DNA of 64,000 nucleotides, from positions 13,440,079 to 13,504,078 of the forward strand of contig NC_135356.1 of assembly GCF_051622035.1 (NCBI RefSeq), in the 5' to 3' direction. Every line of letters begins with the position of its first letter. The first letter of the stretch is position 1. Made by a program: the position numbers and the translations under genes. Shown in pieces: positions 23,401 to 32,511 of this stretch. The DNA is from Arctopsyche grandis (Eukaryota > Arthropoda > Insecta > Trichoptera > Hydropsychidae). The notes below the pieces were generated by a model. It searched no databases. It saw nothing but the letters and a program-made list of their open reading frames with translations, and was not told the origin of the DNA.

Positions 23401-26400
23401 AAGACTTCCTCAACGCCAGTATTTCTTCGGACGACGACGACGACGATTCTAAAACTGTACATATAATAGCGTCAATTTTAAGTGTAGATATATCTGAAGT
23501 TAGATATGACTGTGATATCCTTGGATATATCTGCTTTTTGCTCATTTTATTCTAATATGTACTTGGACATGTTGTATATGTACTTCTATTTTGGGTTTTT
23601 GTTTAGATCGGTCTCGTGACGACTAGTGGTGGTGGTGCTGTTGCAAAAATCAAAGAAGAAAAGCCTTTGATCGCCGACGGGGAGTCGCAATTGGTGCTCG
23701 AAGTGCTCTACGAATGCAAAACCTGTAATACGCAATATGACAATCAGCACTCATACGCGGCACACATGACTAAACATTCTGAACCGATTCCAAAAGGGCA
23801 GACGGACTTTAGGTAGTGTTCAAAGTTGTGCTAATGTAAAAAGTCTGGAATGTTAGATAACGCTTTATGTATAATTTCTTAGCCGTGTTGTGTTGCCTTT
23901 TAAATGTTTCTCAAATTAGACAAATTGCCGAGTCATCACTTTTGAGGTTTATTAATTATGAAATCGCCAAATGACCACAGCTAACGATAATACTGTTTGT
24001 GAAACTGTAAAGTTACTGTTGAATTCCACGACAATCCTTTTGTTTTCTTTGATATTTTTCTTAAAATTTGTAAATAAAATCTAATTTTTGTTTGAATTAC
24101 AAATAAATGAAATCGTTAGTAGGAAAATGGTATATAAAAGTTTTGTGTTTATTTAAAATAAAAGTTTCACAAAACTTGTAAAGCAATACAATATAACATG
24201 CTACCTTACAATGCGGTTCTATATAAAATTTTTGCCGGGAAAAATGTTTGATACTTTGAATTTGTTTATTTTGCACAAATAAAAGTAACCCCTGAATTTT
24301 GTATAGTCTCTAGTGATAGATACATACGTTTTCCGGCAGGACAGAACCTATCTCCATGTTGTAGGGACGATAACCATACTTAAAATATCAAAGTTGTTAG
24401 TTGTAATAAATTTAAATGGTCCTTAAATGGCTATGACTTATATTAATCGTGCATTTAACATTTAAAAAGTGTCAGACTTCTACATTCTGTATAATTTATA
24501 AAACAATCATATTAATGATGCTATACTTTCAGATGTAGTAAATGCGACAAAGTTTTCACAAAACGAAAAAATCTCAAACAGCACCTTTTGACGCATAACG
24601 AGGAGAAAGCCAACAAGTGTACTTTGTGCCATCGGTGCGTGTATTAATAATTTTTCTTTTATTCCAATTGTGTACACATTTGTTGTAAATTTGACGTTGT
24701 AAATTACAGAGCGTTTACCAGACCAGATCAACTCATTTTACACATGAACAATCACACCGGTAAAAAAAGACATCAATGCTCGCACTGCGATAAAGGTATA
24801 TTTTTGGTATTATCAACAACATTTAACAAAATTAATTAATTATCTTGGGGAATTAGTTATGCAAATATATGTATACAACTGTAATTATTTGATTTTGGTG
24901 GTATTGTGGGGTGAATTTGAAATTAATAAATCACGCAAATATGATGAATCAGGTAGGCTATCGTATCATTTGTGGGTCGTTTTTTTTGATTTATTTAAAG
25001 CAAAAGAACAGATAATTCTGCAAAAGCTACATATGCAGATATTAACATGTTATACCGGGTTGAGACGGTGCAAGTACATATATTGGGCGAGTGATTTGTA
25101 AACGTGGTTAATACGTAATCGCAACTTGGACAATTTTAAAGTGACAGATCTACATAGTACTGGTTGATGATCTTGCCGTGAACATTTTGATAAATAGCTA
25201 AAAATTCATCACTCTCCTGTTCAGCGAACAGAAGAATCTGGACTCGCAAATGGATTTAAAGGCACGATGAATTCTTCTTCTTCATGTACCCTGTCCTCCT
25301 AGAGTTCCCATCCGTACTATGTCCATGGCTGCTCTGAATAGTGCTTGGGTGCTGAGGTCTTCCCACTACCGAAGATTTTTCAACCATGATGTTTTCCGTT
25401 GGCCCCAACCGTGCTGTCCTATGATCTTTCCCTAGATTACTAGGCGCATGAGATCGTATTTCTGGTTCTGCGTCTCATGTCCAAGATACTCTAATTTACA
25501 TTGTTGAGTACCACATGTTTTTCCATCAGGGCTAGCACCTCGGTATTGGCTCTACATGCTATCCATAACATTCTCAGCATCCTTCTGTACGTCCACATCT
25601 CAAAGGCCTGCAGTTTTTTACACGTGGACCATGCTTCTGCCCCCAGCAGAAGGACGCTGAAGTGTAGCATCGTAGAAGTCGGAGTGCTATACTGAGATCA
25701 CGTGTTTTCATATTTAAGAATGCAGCACTTGCTTGCTTCACTCTAGCATGAATTTCCTGGTTACTTTCACACGTTTCACCCAGATAGCACCCAAGATATC
25801 TGAAATGATTGATTCTTTCTACCATATTTTTGTCAATATTTAGAGAGTAATCCTTTGTTTTTCTGATATTCAATATTAGCCCCACTCTGCAGCTATGCAC
25901 AACAATTGCGCTTAGTGTTGCTTGCAAGTCATTTAAGTTGTGGCCAGTAGTACGGTGTTATCCGCATACCGAATATTATTGATGATCATACCATTGATTC
26001 ATGCGTAATGAATTGGGTGCGTGTATTCATTTTCTTCGTGAGGCTTAGCAGGAAGATAAAAACTTATAAAAAACAAATTAATTTGATCTTGGGTGCTAAA
26101 AAGCACACAAGATCAACACACTGCTCTGCAAACCGTATTTTCTCTGGTTCTGACAATATTTCGATGCTCCTCTCTCCGCTGCCATTTTGGAACACTACCT
26201 GTATACAGCTCAAATCGGCAAAGTTGAGCGCGGGTCCAACTTGAGTCGGATGTCAGCGTTCAAAAACAGTTGTACCATCTGTTGCCAAGTAACTTGCACC
26301 GTGTCAACCCAGTATTACCTTCATTCGTTAAATGTAAAACCCACAGTTTCAACGTCGGGCAAAGTCAGAAAAGAAATATATGATCTAGAGTTTTCATACT

Positions 26401-29400
26401 GTCATGCCAACTGAAACGAGTTATAATACTGCCAAAGTCTTGGTTTGAGACGAGTTTATAAAGTTGTTTGCGCTTGTTTTCAGGTTTCAATATGCTTTCA
26501 ACGTTAAAGGATCACTTGCGGACTCACAGCGGCGAAAAACCGTATTTGTGCTCCATTTGCGGAAAAGGTAAATTATATATATATAAACTCGTGTGAGTGT
26601 ATCTCCATGCAGTGTGTACAATATTGTATTGTTATGCGTGACTTGCCCAGGTTTCACCCAGAACACCAATCTGAAACAACACCTGATGAGGCACTCGGCC
26701 ACGAAGCCGTTCAGTTGTCCGACGTGTCACGCCAAGTTTGTATCCAAGGGCGAGTTGGACGCACATTTGCGAAAACACACTGGAGACCATCCTTTCGTCT
26801 GTGATATATGCGGCACTGGATTCACCACGTCCAGCTCCTTGGTGAGACTCCAATTTCCTATGAAAGTACATGACGATATCACGTTGACAGTGGGTCTATG
26901 TACGCGAGCAATGCGAACGTATAATTGGTATCATGCGCTCTAATAGCTATTCGAAATACCAAGCTAATTATTTAATTTTTGATTTTTAAATGCTTTTTAT
27001 TATTACGAAATTATGTTCACAATACATCTTATATCTACTTTAATAGCTACTGATCTACTGATCATTTTCTATTTTACAATTTAATTTAATTTGGTTAGTA
27101 ATCCTAGTATTATATTATTCTAATGTTAATCTACAGCATAATAGGAAAAAGAGCTCAAAAAACCTATTTACAATCCTTATAAATGTTCATAATACATCTA
27201 ATACATAATATTAATTAAAGACTCTCTAAAGTCGATGACCTAAAGCAGATTGCGTTTAGGTAATCTGTGTTTATACCTGAAGGGTATAGACATTTTGTTG
27301 TAATCACCGAGAATCTTCACAAGTGTGTTAGTATGGTTATTAGTGATTCTGTCATAGAATCTACTGGTTAGTTTGTTAGTAATGTCTGTAACTAATTATT
27401 TAATAAAACCGAACTATACTATAAAGTCAGTATTTGAAGACAATGGAGTTCTATCATTTGATAAGAAAACCTCAACATAACGATGGACATAGTCCATCAT
27501 TTCCGTTGGCATAATGTGTGGACTTTTTTCGGAAAATCTAGAATGGTTTGGCTATATCAAAGATGGGGGCATGTTCCATGCAAGTGATCAGAGGAGTGCT
27601 TATGCAACGAATTACGTATGTACATATGTCCCTTTTCAGTGATATTTGTATGAAAATTTATATATGGTCATCGACTTAAACTATCCAGGAGTTGAAGACG
27701 GATTACATCCTAGTAGACATTCAACAAATTCTAGAGATTATGGTAAGGTAAATGACGGTCTATGTTCGACAACGTGCCGAGCTTATGTTGACTTTATGGT
27801 GTAATATAATATGTACATTACATACTAGTGTTGTACCTGATGAAATATCATCGCATAGGTGTTGGTATATTAATTATTTAATACGTTGGCATTTGTATTT
27901 AATACTTACATATGTATGCTCGGACATGTTATTATCCCATTTCCACTTTTGTTAAATTATGCACACATCGGCAGTGTATTTGAGCGGTTCAATTTGAAAT
28001 GGCATTTATTAAAAATTTAATAGACATTGGCGATTTTGTATACGTAGACTCGCTCGGCATATTGTTGTCGACACTAGTACTGTTATTTGAAATGCTAGCG
28101 GGACTATCTTCCGTATCACTTTATAAATGATTCACTACAACACCATTAGGTGTATTATTTATTGGCTCAATAGCTTGCTTAGAGCGCCAGGTACCAGTTA
28201 TTTGACCTTTATATATTGTACATAGCGTCTGTTGTATTTTTTTTATGTATATAATATGTGCGTACATTAGTTTAAGCGTATTATTGTTTGTATATTTGGA
28301 GCGATGTTTATAAAAATTAACATTTTTACGATGATATTTGCATTGCTGCGAAGTTTTTGATGTGGCTTAAATTTAAAAATATTGTTTTTTTTTTCTTTTT
28401 CTCCATAAAGGTAAAACACAAAAGAATTCATTCAGGTGAACGTCCTTACGCTTGCGATTTGTGCTGTTTGCGTTTTACGGCCCTTGGAACTTTGAAGAAT
28501 CATCGACGCACGCATACCGGTGAAAAGCCTTTCGCTTGCACATATTGTACGAGAGCTTTCGCTCAAAAGAGCGACTTGGTAAATAGAATTAAAAACAAAA
28601 TACAAAATAACTATGCTTTTTATTATAAATGATTCTTATTTGTACAGGTGTCTCATACCAGGACGCATACCGGAGAGCGTCCGTACGTTTGTGCGACTTG
28701 CGGCGCACAATATCAGCAATCGTCTGCTTTGAAAGCCCACATTAAAAATAGTCATCATTCTCTAGGTAATTCATTCATATAAATATATGTCAGGAAAGTC
28801 TAACAGGTGCAGGTCTGTTACTGAGAGTTGGCGAGTTCTTGTACTAATACAGAAGCGCACGAAAGAGACAGCGCTTCTTTTTATTATTGAATGCAATGTG
28901 ACAGCATGCTTTACACCTATTCACTGACACAACACAAGCGCATTTGTTCGCGCCAACTCTCGGTAACAGACCTATAAAGCCCAATGCGCTTTCCTGGATA
29001 ATTACACACAATTATACAGTATCACAGACAGAGTGGGTAGCATTTTATAGTATCAGCAAAATCGAGGTACTTATAAACTAGAATTTGCGAGACAAATAAG
29101 ATATCAGTGAAATTATAATTTCACTGACAATAACAGTTTAACTGTAACATATACATTATAAATTTTGAAACCATATTCAAATAGTAGGTAGGATGGTTTT
29201 GCCAATTTATAATAAGGCACCGTTTGGCAATTGGCAAATTCTGATAGAAAAAGATCGACTTGGAGTCACAAATATCTATAAGTCTAACCAGCAGCATTGC
29301 AGAAATACTCTGAATAAACTCTTTTCAATCGAGGTCAACCTAGGGCTTGAACCCGAGAACCTCTCGCTGGTTGTCTGAAAAGTTTATACATTTCAATAAC

Positions 29401-29564
29401 AATGACAGGTTTCCACTAATACCAACTTTTTCATTACAGTTACCAAGTTGACAACTAACCCAAACATTGAACGTCATCAGTTGACAATAGACGGTGATAA
29501 GAAGATATGCGTCACCTTCGAGATCGCCACAGCTGAACTTCAAACTTTGGACTCGGTAGAGTAA
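11258..29564 (+). CDS. ZAD-containing C2H2 zinc-finger protein (12 coding exons, 13 fingers, ~643 aa)
   Basis: Spliced coding parts are 11258-11406, 21265-21580, 22960-23162 (or -23186), 23274-23456, 23607-23812, 24533-24634, 24710-24795, 26484-26567, 26651-26841, 28411-28578, 28648-28765 and 29440-29564 (stop TAA). All introns are GT-AG and phases match. The N-terminal ZAD (residues ~16-90) has Cys pairs CRAC (16, 19) and CTQC (62, 65). ZADs are arthropod zinc-coordinating dimerisation modules. A linker with an acidic run SSDDDDDDS separates fingers 3 and 4. Thirteen C2H2 fingers run from ~168 to ~598, several joined by TGEKPF/TGERPY linkers, which indicates a nuclear DNA-binding regulator. 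The tail has 41 residues. The summed exons are one base short of a multiple of 3 because of a missing base in the exon 1 C-run (~11329-11335). I do not recognise the specific orthologue or its target genes. Confidence 0.88.
11715..12214. other. Assembly gap (500 N)
   Basis: Exactly 500 consecutive N, a conventional placeholder for a gap of unknown size, bounded on the right by a (TA)n tract. It lies in intron 1 of the zinc-finger gene, so the true length of that intron is unknown. Confidence 0.99.
12240..12356. mobile_element. 3' end of a hAT-like element (inverse of CAGTGGCGTAGCTAG)
   Basis: The sequence ends GGGCCCAAAATTTCTAGCTACGCCACTG-type at 12356, a terminal pattern (inverse CAGTGGCGTAGC) common at hAT ends. 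Its other end would lie in the N gap, so neither TSD nor length can be checked. Confidence 0.5.
12379..12584. mobile_element. Palindromic MITE, 206 bp, 9-bp TSD (Mutator-like), copy 1
   Basis: It starts CGGTCTCCGTGA and ends with the inverse of GGGTCTACGTGA. The arms pair along most of their length, including AACGCAAATATCGGAAGGC and GATCGAAAATCGAAA. It is flanked by a perfect 9-bp duplication AGTAAAAAG (12370-12378 and 12585-12593). Copies are at 20649-20853 and, partially, at 21912-22035. Noncoding foldback. Confidence 0.87.
12890..14429. other. Intron 1 sequence, nothing recognised
   Basis: AT-rich with no protein-like frame. A short TATATATAAAAACGGAATG-type stretch near 14340 resembles the ends of degenerate DNA transposons, but no partner end is visible. 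Confidence 0.4.
14430..14802. repeat. T-rich simple repeat (TTTTTTCA variants)
   Basis: About 370 bases composed of T5-7 runs separated by CA, AA or CCG. It directly adjoins the GC-rich minisatellite. Apparent Phe- or Lys/Met-rich frames here are artefacts of composition. Confidence 0.9.
14803..15165. repeat. GC-rich minisatellite with a 41-bp tandem core
   Basis: An abrupt island of G/C-rich sequence (GGGGGCGCTGGGGGCGCC variants). Between about 14980 and 15115 a 41-bp unit (containing GGGGTGCTGGGGGCGAAGG) repeats about three times almost exactly, with copies starting at 15020, 15061 and 15102. The irregular outer part is built of 9- to 12-bp GGGGGCGCC words. Because 41 is not a multiple of three, the open Ala/Pro-rich frames on both strands shift at each unit and are not genes. 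Confidence 0.88.
15166..16763. other. Intron 1 sequence without recognised features
   Basis: AT-rich. It contains the small repeats CGTAATTCGTAAT / CATTCGTAATTCGTGC near 15172-15218 and (CATA)n near 15998-16015. No coding evidence. Confidence 0.4.
16764..17316 (-). mobile_element. hAT element remnant with transposase dimerisation-domain fragment
   Basis: The ends TAATGTGACCAT and the inverse TAAAGTGACCAT are flanked by a perfect 8-bp duplication GGCATAAT (16756-16763, 17317-17324), the hAT signature. A minus-strand frame at 17042-17245 contains [20 protein letters not shown], matching the C-terminal hAT dimerisation motif. The rest of the transposase is gone. GGGACA and ACGGGAT blocks near the ends are the subterminal repeats of this element. 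Confidence 0.87.
17402..17864. mobile_element. Inverted-repeat element (GGTACTTATTGACTAT ends), 463 bp
   Basis: The left end GGTACTTATTGACTATATAG (followed by GCGCAACC) and the inverse of the right end, GGTACTTATCGGTTATGTGG (followed by GCGCAACC), match over about 28 bp. Similar ends bound 20582-21205. It is noncoding and no target duplication can be distinguished from the repeat itself, so the superfamily is unknown. Confidence 0.65.
18205..18475. repeat. Dispersed repeat copy 1 (TTTTTGGCTTTTGCGGTCTTC family)
   Basis: From GGTAGCGTTAACACTAGCGG through TTTTTTAAACGCTCATATC to TTAGTCTCCGCTCTGG this sequence recurs at 19087-19290 and, shorter, at 20075-20195. It ends TTTTTGTTGCTCAGTGT. It contains a 30-bp perfect palindrome at 18236-18265, absent from the other copies. 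Noncoding; class unknown. Confidence 0.75.
18670..18800. repeat. Dispersed G-rich repeat shared with 47515-47650
   Basis: The order GCTAGGGTAAAATAAAC, GTTCGCTGCCTGCGTTTTTC, CGACAAATGGGAACGGG is repeated near 47520-47640 with GGGAACGGGAA-type words. It is probably one end of a DNA transposon; Helitron-like is an inference from its association at 46.6-47.6 kb. Confidence 0.55.
18937..19086. mobile_element. Near-perfect palindrome, 150 bp (foldback MITE)
   Basis: GGCTACATCCACACTACCGA continues through GATATCTACACCCGATATTT, and the second half is its inverse ending TCGGTAGTGTGGACGTAGCC. The loop is about 20 bases around TGTGGTTGC. It lies immediately before copy 2 of the dispersed repeat. No clear target duplication. 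Confidence 0.75.
19087..19290. repeat. Dispersed repeat copy 2
   Basis: Matches 18205-18475 closely (GGTAGCGTTAACATTAGCGG, TTAAACGCTCATATCTCGTA, TTAGTCTCCGCTCTGATAAT) but lacks the 30-bp palindrome and a neighbouring stretch. Its start directly abuts the 150-bp palindrome. Confidence 0.75.
19291..20581. other. Intron 1 sequence with dispersed repeat copy 3 (20075-20195)
   Basis: 20075-20195 repeats the family of 18205-18475 (TTTTTTTAAACGCTC, GATCTCCGCTCCAG, TTTTTTTTGTTGCC). A tandem GGTCCAGTCCAGGAGGTC motif lies at 19590-19626. There is no gene-like frame. Confidence 0.5.
20582..21205. mobile_element. Inverted-repeat element related to 17402-17864, carrying a nested MITE
   Basis: The left end GATACTTATTGGTTATATGG and the inverse of the right end, CAGTATTTATTGGCTATACG, are followed on both sides by GCATC/GCATTC, CGAGCATCGAG-like and ACACTACCCTAGCAC-like blocks. 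The element is interrupted by the Mutator-like MITE at 20649-20853. It ends 59 bases before exon 2 of the zinc-finger gene. Confidence 0.65.
20649..20853. mobile_element. Palindromic 9-bp-TSD MITE, copy 2, 205 bp
   Basis: CGGTCTCCGTGACGGGCCAG and the inverse arm GGGTCTACCTCACGGGCCGG pair through AAACGCAAATATCGGAAGGC. The flanks CATACAGAT (20640-20648) and CGTACAGAT (20854-20862) differ at one of nine positions. It is the same family as 12379-12584. Confidence 0.85.
21265..21580 (+). CDS. Exon 2: second half of ZAD and linker
   Basis: The acceptor is ATTTTACAG. The exon begins [19 protein letters not shown], which carries the second ZAD Cys pair and its C-terminal helix ([20 protein letters not shown]). 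An acidic, structureless linker with FKTEPEV and VKEEM follows. Some of these short Lys-Glu patches resemble SUMO-acceptor sites (FKTEP, VKEE), which is an inference. The donor is ATGG|GTATAC, phase 1, completing an Asp codon with exon 3. Confidence 0.88.
21912..22035. mobile_element. Palindromic 9-bp-TSD MITE, copy 3, truncated
   Basis: It starts CGGTCTCCCTCACGGGACCC and keeps AAGGCAAAGATCGAAAATCG and the central ATCAAAAAAAAAAGGGTGCA, but the second arm is missing. It lies in intron 2 of the zinc-finger gene. Confidence 0.7.
22055..22223. mobile_element. hAT-like MITE, 169 bp
   Basis: The left end GAGTGGCATGCGGTGA and the inverse of the right end, CAGTGGCGTGGGTTAA, are flanked by ATATATAT (22047-22054) and ATATGTAT (22224-22231), 7 of 8 identical. 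The low-complexity flank weakens the TSD call. The ends resemble those bounding the tandem array at 51.6-55.6 kb. Confidence 0.55.
22960..23186 (+). CDS. Exon 3: zinc fingers 1 and 2
   Basis: The acceptor is CAATTTTTAG. The exon encodes [19 protein letters not shown] (finger 1) and [19 protein letters not shown] (finger 2). The 3' boundary is uncertain: both GTG|GTGATG (end 23162) and AAA|GTATTG (end 23186) keep frame, and differ by eight residues. Confidence 0.85.
23274..23456 (+). CDS. Exon 4: zinc finger 3 and acidic linker
   Basis: The acceptor is TTTTTTTTCAG. The exon encodes [19 protein letters not shown] ending in H-x4-H, then a basic patch (KDKLPRRKN) and an acidic run [12 protein letters not shown]. 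The donor chosen is AAAACT|GTACAT; other in-frame GT sites follow, so the 3' end is provisional. Confidence 0.75.
23607..23812 (+). CDS. Exon 5: linker, zinc finger 4 and first residues of finger 5
   Basis: The acceptor is TTTTGTTTAG. The exon contains a glycine-rich stretch, KIKEEKPL and finger 4 ([19 protein letters not shown]). The donor TTTAG|GTAGTG splits the Arg codon of FRCSKC in finger 5. Confidence 0.83.
24533..24634 (+). CDS. Exon 6: zinc finger 5 and start of finger 6
   Basis: The acceptor is TACTTTCAG. The exon encodes [21 protein letters not shown] and then NKCTLCH. The donor ATCG|GTGCGT splits the codon after the finger 6 Cys pair. Confidence 0.87.
24710..24795 (+). CDS. Exon 7: rest of finger 6 and start of finger 7
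   Basis: The acceptor is AAATTACAG. The exon encodes [19 protein letters not shown] and then HQCSHCDK. The donor AAAG|GTATAT is phase 1 at the Gly codon before the finger's conserved Phe. Confidence 0.87.
25268..25985 (-). pseudogene. RTE-like LINE fragment, C-terminal part of reverse transcriptase
   Basis: The minus-strand frame at 25574-25927 reads [20 protein letters not shown] and [13 protein letters not shown], the conserved region after the RT palm of LINEs. Further broken frames toward 25316 continue the C-terminus. The element ends in an (AAG)n-type tail, seen as TTCTTCTTCTTCAT at 25267-25281. It sits in intron 7 of the zinc-finger gene. A related fragment lies at 36840-37393. Confidence 0.8.
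26484..26567 (+). CDS. Exon 8: rest of finger 7 and start of finger 8 (84 bp, one finger unit)
   Basis: The acceptor is TTGTTTTCAG. The exon encodes [20 protein letters not shown] and then LCSICGK. Both boundaries are phase 1 at the same Gly-Phe position, so the exon is exactly one 28-residue finger repeat. The donor is AAAAG|GTAAAT. Confidence 0.9.
26651..26841 (+). CDS. Exon 9: rest of finger 8, finger 9, most of finger 10
   Basis: The acceptor is TTGCCCAG. The exon encodes [33 protein letters not shown] and [16 protein letters not shown]. The donor TTG|GTGAGA is phase 0, between the helix Leu and the finger's first His. Confidence 0.92.
26842..28410. other. Intron 9 with a dispersed repeat at about 27130-27410
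   Basis: The stretch ATAGGAAAAAGAGCTC followed by AAAACCTATTTACAATCC at 27140-27185 also occurs at 9340-9385, indicating a repeat family, probably a LINE or DNA-element end. The rest is AT-rich with no coding signal. Confidence 0.45.
28411..28578 (+). CDS. Exon 10: end of finger 10, finger 11, most of finger 12 (168 bp, two finger units)
   Basis: The acceptor is CTCCATAAAG. The exon encodes [15 protein letters not shown], then finger 11 and [16 protein letters not shown] of finger 12. Both boundaries are phase 0 at the same Leu-Val position, giving exactly two 84-bp finger units. The donor is TTG|GTAAAT. Confidence 0.92.
28648..28765 (+). CDS. Exon 11: end of finger 12 and finger 13
   Basis: The acceptor is ATTTGTACAG. 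The exon encodes [13 protein letters not shown] and finger 13 ([19 protein letters not shown], ending IKNSHH). The donor CTAG|GTAATT is phase 1. Confidence 0.9.
28791..28997. mobile_element. Inverted-repeat MITE (AGGTCTGTTACTGAGAGTT ends)
   Basis: AGGTCTGTTACTGAGAGTTG at 28810 pairs with the inverse AGGTCTGTTACCGAGAGTTG ending at about 28974. Outside these, CAGGAAAG and CTTTCCTG also pair, so the element probably spans 28791-28997. Lies in intron 11. No target duplication resolved. Confidence 0.65.
29230..29380 (-). repeat. tRNA-derived SINE, 5'-truncated copy
   Basis: On the minus strand it contains a B-box-like GGGTTCAAGCCC followed by TAGGTTGACCTCGATTGAAA, the same body as the copy at 36630-36806. 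The A-box end is missing. It ends 60 bases before exon 12. Confidence 0.65.
29440..29564 (+). CDS. Exon 12: C-terminal tail and stop codon
   Basis: The acceptor is TTTTCATTACAG. It reads in frame to TAA at 29562-29564, with a 41-residue tail of ordinary composition ([14 protein letters not shown] and then [19 protein letters not shown]). No finger or known motif is present. No strong AATAAA appears in the first ~150 bases after the stop. Confidence 0.85.
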
Positions 29565-29893
29565 CTGTCATAGTTTTAATCTTAGAATATCAAAATAATG
29601 AAAGCGAAAGAAGACACGTTCTATTTTTTTATTAACAATTAGGCTTAGCAAATGTCACGTACCTATTAGAGTCAATCATTCGAAGATCGCCGAATGTCAT
29701 TTGCGACCGTGGAGCGACACGTCCGCTTTGAGGAATGTAAGAAAATGCCTTATTTTACGGAAAAATTTTGGCAATATATTAATATATATGATGACAGTGA
29801 ATGGAGATCATTCCAAAGTGTATATATTATACATATGTAGTCAATGCATTTTATTTTACTTTTTTTTTTAAGTATGCGAATCTCACATTTTAG

Positions 29894-30097
29894 CAGTGGC
29901 GGCTCGTGCATAGGAGCTGCGGCTCTGCAGCACCCCCAGAAAAAATACAAAAAATAACATTTGTATACATTTACGAATGATTAGATATTTGACATAATCA
30001 TTATTAATGAGTATGTCAAATATCTGAATACAAGATGTAAATACGATTTTTCTGGGGGTGCTGCAGCGCCGCAGCTCCTATGCACGAGCCGCCACTG
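29894..30097. mobile_element. hAT-type foldback MITE, 204 bp, perfect 8-bp TSD
   Basis: CAGTGGCGGCTCGTGCATAG at the left and its exact inverse at the right. The first ~48 bases pair almost perfectly, including GCTGCAGCACCCCCAGAAAA-type sequence, with an AT-rich partly palindromic centre. It is flanked by CATTTTAG at 29886-29893 and 30098-30105. It has the same tips and length as 2392-2595. Confidence 0.93.
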
Positions 30098-30105
30098 CAT
30101 TTTAG

Positions 30106-30487
30106 TATGCTGTATAGTAATATGATATTAACCAAAGGCACGTTTTCACGTGCAGTATTACTGCCAGTTGACGGCATTTCTGTAAGCCCCGTTTGCATTT
30201 CAAGTAAAAGTGCTTTTCTATGTTACATATCCCATGTCAAATCCGATTCTATCGTCAGAACTGGCAGTATACACACTGATTGTGTAGATGTACCATAACA
30301 GTTGAATTATTTAGTATTTTTTTAATGTGTTAGCTATGTTTAAGAAATGATTCTAAATAATCACTGTATATTTGCGGGTGATTGGCTTTTTCGCCGTTGT
30401 GGCATGTCAAAGTGGGATCAACTACAGCTATACTAGGTATTTTTTGAAAGGCGACAGTATTACACATGTACTTAATTCTGGTTGCAG
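30106..30487. other. Intergenic sequence, nothing recognised
   Basis: Ordinary AT-rich sequence between two MITEs, with no coding frame or repeat partner seen. Confidence 0.4.
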
Positions 30488-31031
30488 TCTTAAGAGGGCT
30501 GGACACCAGAGCCTTGTCCATACAAACGTATTACACTTCTCCCTTCCTCAATTATGGCACTAGAGAAATTATTTTTTAATATGCTGATATCCACCATTTT
30601 ATATATTTTTTAATATGCGGATATCCACCATTGCCATGCATCTGTGCTTTTATTTTTTTGATTAGTTATTTTTTACAGGAGCTAGGAGCCCCCAAACATC
30701 TATACAATCGCCTCTTTTTTACAGCCTCGAAAAGGGTCCAGCATGCTTATTTAACGGTCAATTTAAAAAAAAATACGCGCACAAGTGCATAGAAAATATC
30801 TTTCTCATACCGATGCTGAAATTTTTTTAAAAATTGGTCCAATTTCGGAGGAGAAAATTGGAGAATACGAAACCTCGATTTTGTCGATTTAAAATACGTA
30901 TTATCTGGTCGAAGCGCAACTGTCGCATTCACTCAATATATATATATATTGTCGCATTCACTCAATATATGTATATATCGAAGAAAGGAACGGCACCAAA
31001 ATTAAGGTTTCGGATGTACAGTCCTCTTAAG
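30488..31031. mobile_element. Inverted-repeat element with CTTAAGAGG ends, about 544 bp
   Basis: CTTAAGAGGGCTGGACACC at the left and the inverse of the right end, CTTAAGAGGACTGTACATCC, share a CTTAAGAGG-CTG tip. Inside, GTCGCATTCACTCAATATAT is directly repeated at 30921-30940 and 30951-30970. Noncoding; superfamily unknown. Confidence 0.6.
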
Positions 31032-32456
31032 TATTCAAGTTTAATCAGGTAAAGCTATGTATATTATGTCCAGAGTAGTGATTAACCTCATGATGTTACC
31101 TCAATAGAGTGCGGATGTCACGTTGCATTACTATATACATATGTATGCGGTATTAAACGTGCGATTCGTTCGTCTGTTTTAAGATTAAATTAGGTACTGT
31201 CACTTTTCAAAAAAAGAAACAAGAAGTATCAATAAGTAGCGTAACCAAAAACAATTTAAAACCATTTTTTGTTGACGATGTGTTAAATTTTTATGTTACT
31301 TATACAAATATCAAAACATCTCGAGCGTCTACAAAAATCTGCTGGCCGCTGTGCTGGACTCGGAGCGTTCTGTTAAAAATGTGTTTTAAATTAAAATTAT
31401 TGTAATTAGGTATAAAAATAATTTTATCGTATTTTAGGCGGCGAATAATATAAAATAAGCGCAAGAAATGACTGAAGCCGCCATTCCAAGGCGGATATCA
31501 CTCTCCTCTCTGACTGTTGAGCGTGGCGCGTTCTGAATTCCCCTCTTTCTCTCGCACCTGAGAGACACTCTGTATATTTGGAGATATAAAATATAAGTCC
31601 TGCTCACTAGCTGTCCATCACAATGCGGCAAGTGTTAAAACGTGAAAAATGGGTATACATATACGGTATTATATATTTTTTTTTTCAATTTTCACTATAC
31701 ATATACATAGTATTTTTACATTTGCATTCCCTATCAAGTGTTCCTAGATGTTTTATGTTGTGTATATAATATTTATATTGTAGCAATGGTGGGCAACCCT
31801 TTCAATGTCAATTAGAATATGAATTCCGAAACTATTTCGAGTTAGTGATCTTTTAGAAATGTTTTGTTTTGCACTAAAAATATTTTTATAAGCATATTTC
31901 TTGGAACACACACTTTCGTGGTGTAACGTTTTGTCGTTACAATATCGATTGCCCACTCTTGCGTTTTATTTTACGGTTATGAAAATGCAACCAATTGTAA
32001 TATTTTCATGTTAGTTGTCGGTATAATCTTAAAGGTATATTTGTGAAAGATGAAACGTGATTTAAAATAATGTTTTAGCAATAACTTCAGTGTGAGCGCT
32101 TCGATTGCTCGTCATATTTTTTTTACCCGTCTTTGTAATGTTTTATTTTTATTTGTGTGCCATATTGAAGACGGATCTTTAATTCAATATGATTATTATT
32201 ATATGCACGTATGTACAATCAAACTATTTTCTCGAAATTGTTCAGACTATGTATGTAACGAAATTGAGTCAAAAAGCTTATGTTTAAAAAAAATTATCAT
32301 TAAAATTGTCTCTCTGGTTGGATTCGATATAAGTTCGATTAAATTAAACTGTACAATACATGAATTGTATATATATTTTTTCTTTATAATGACAATATTT
32401 TAGTGTTTCTGTGTGAAACGACAACCAAAGTTCTATGTACATATATAGGAGTTATA

Positions 32457-32499
<43 letters not shown>

Positions 32500-32507
32500 A
32501 ATTATAT
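31032..32507. other. Intergenic AT-rich stretch with a (TA)n tract at 32461-32498
   Basis: No gene-like frame. A moderately GC patch at 31340-31640 has no recognised motif. The (TA)n tract adjoins the piggyBac-like MITE that follows. Confidence 0.4.
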
Positions 32508-32511
32508 TTAA

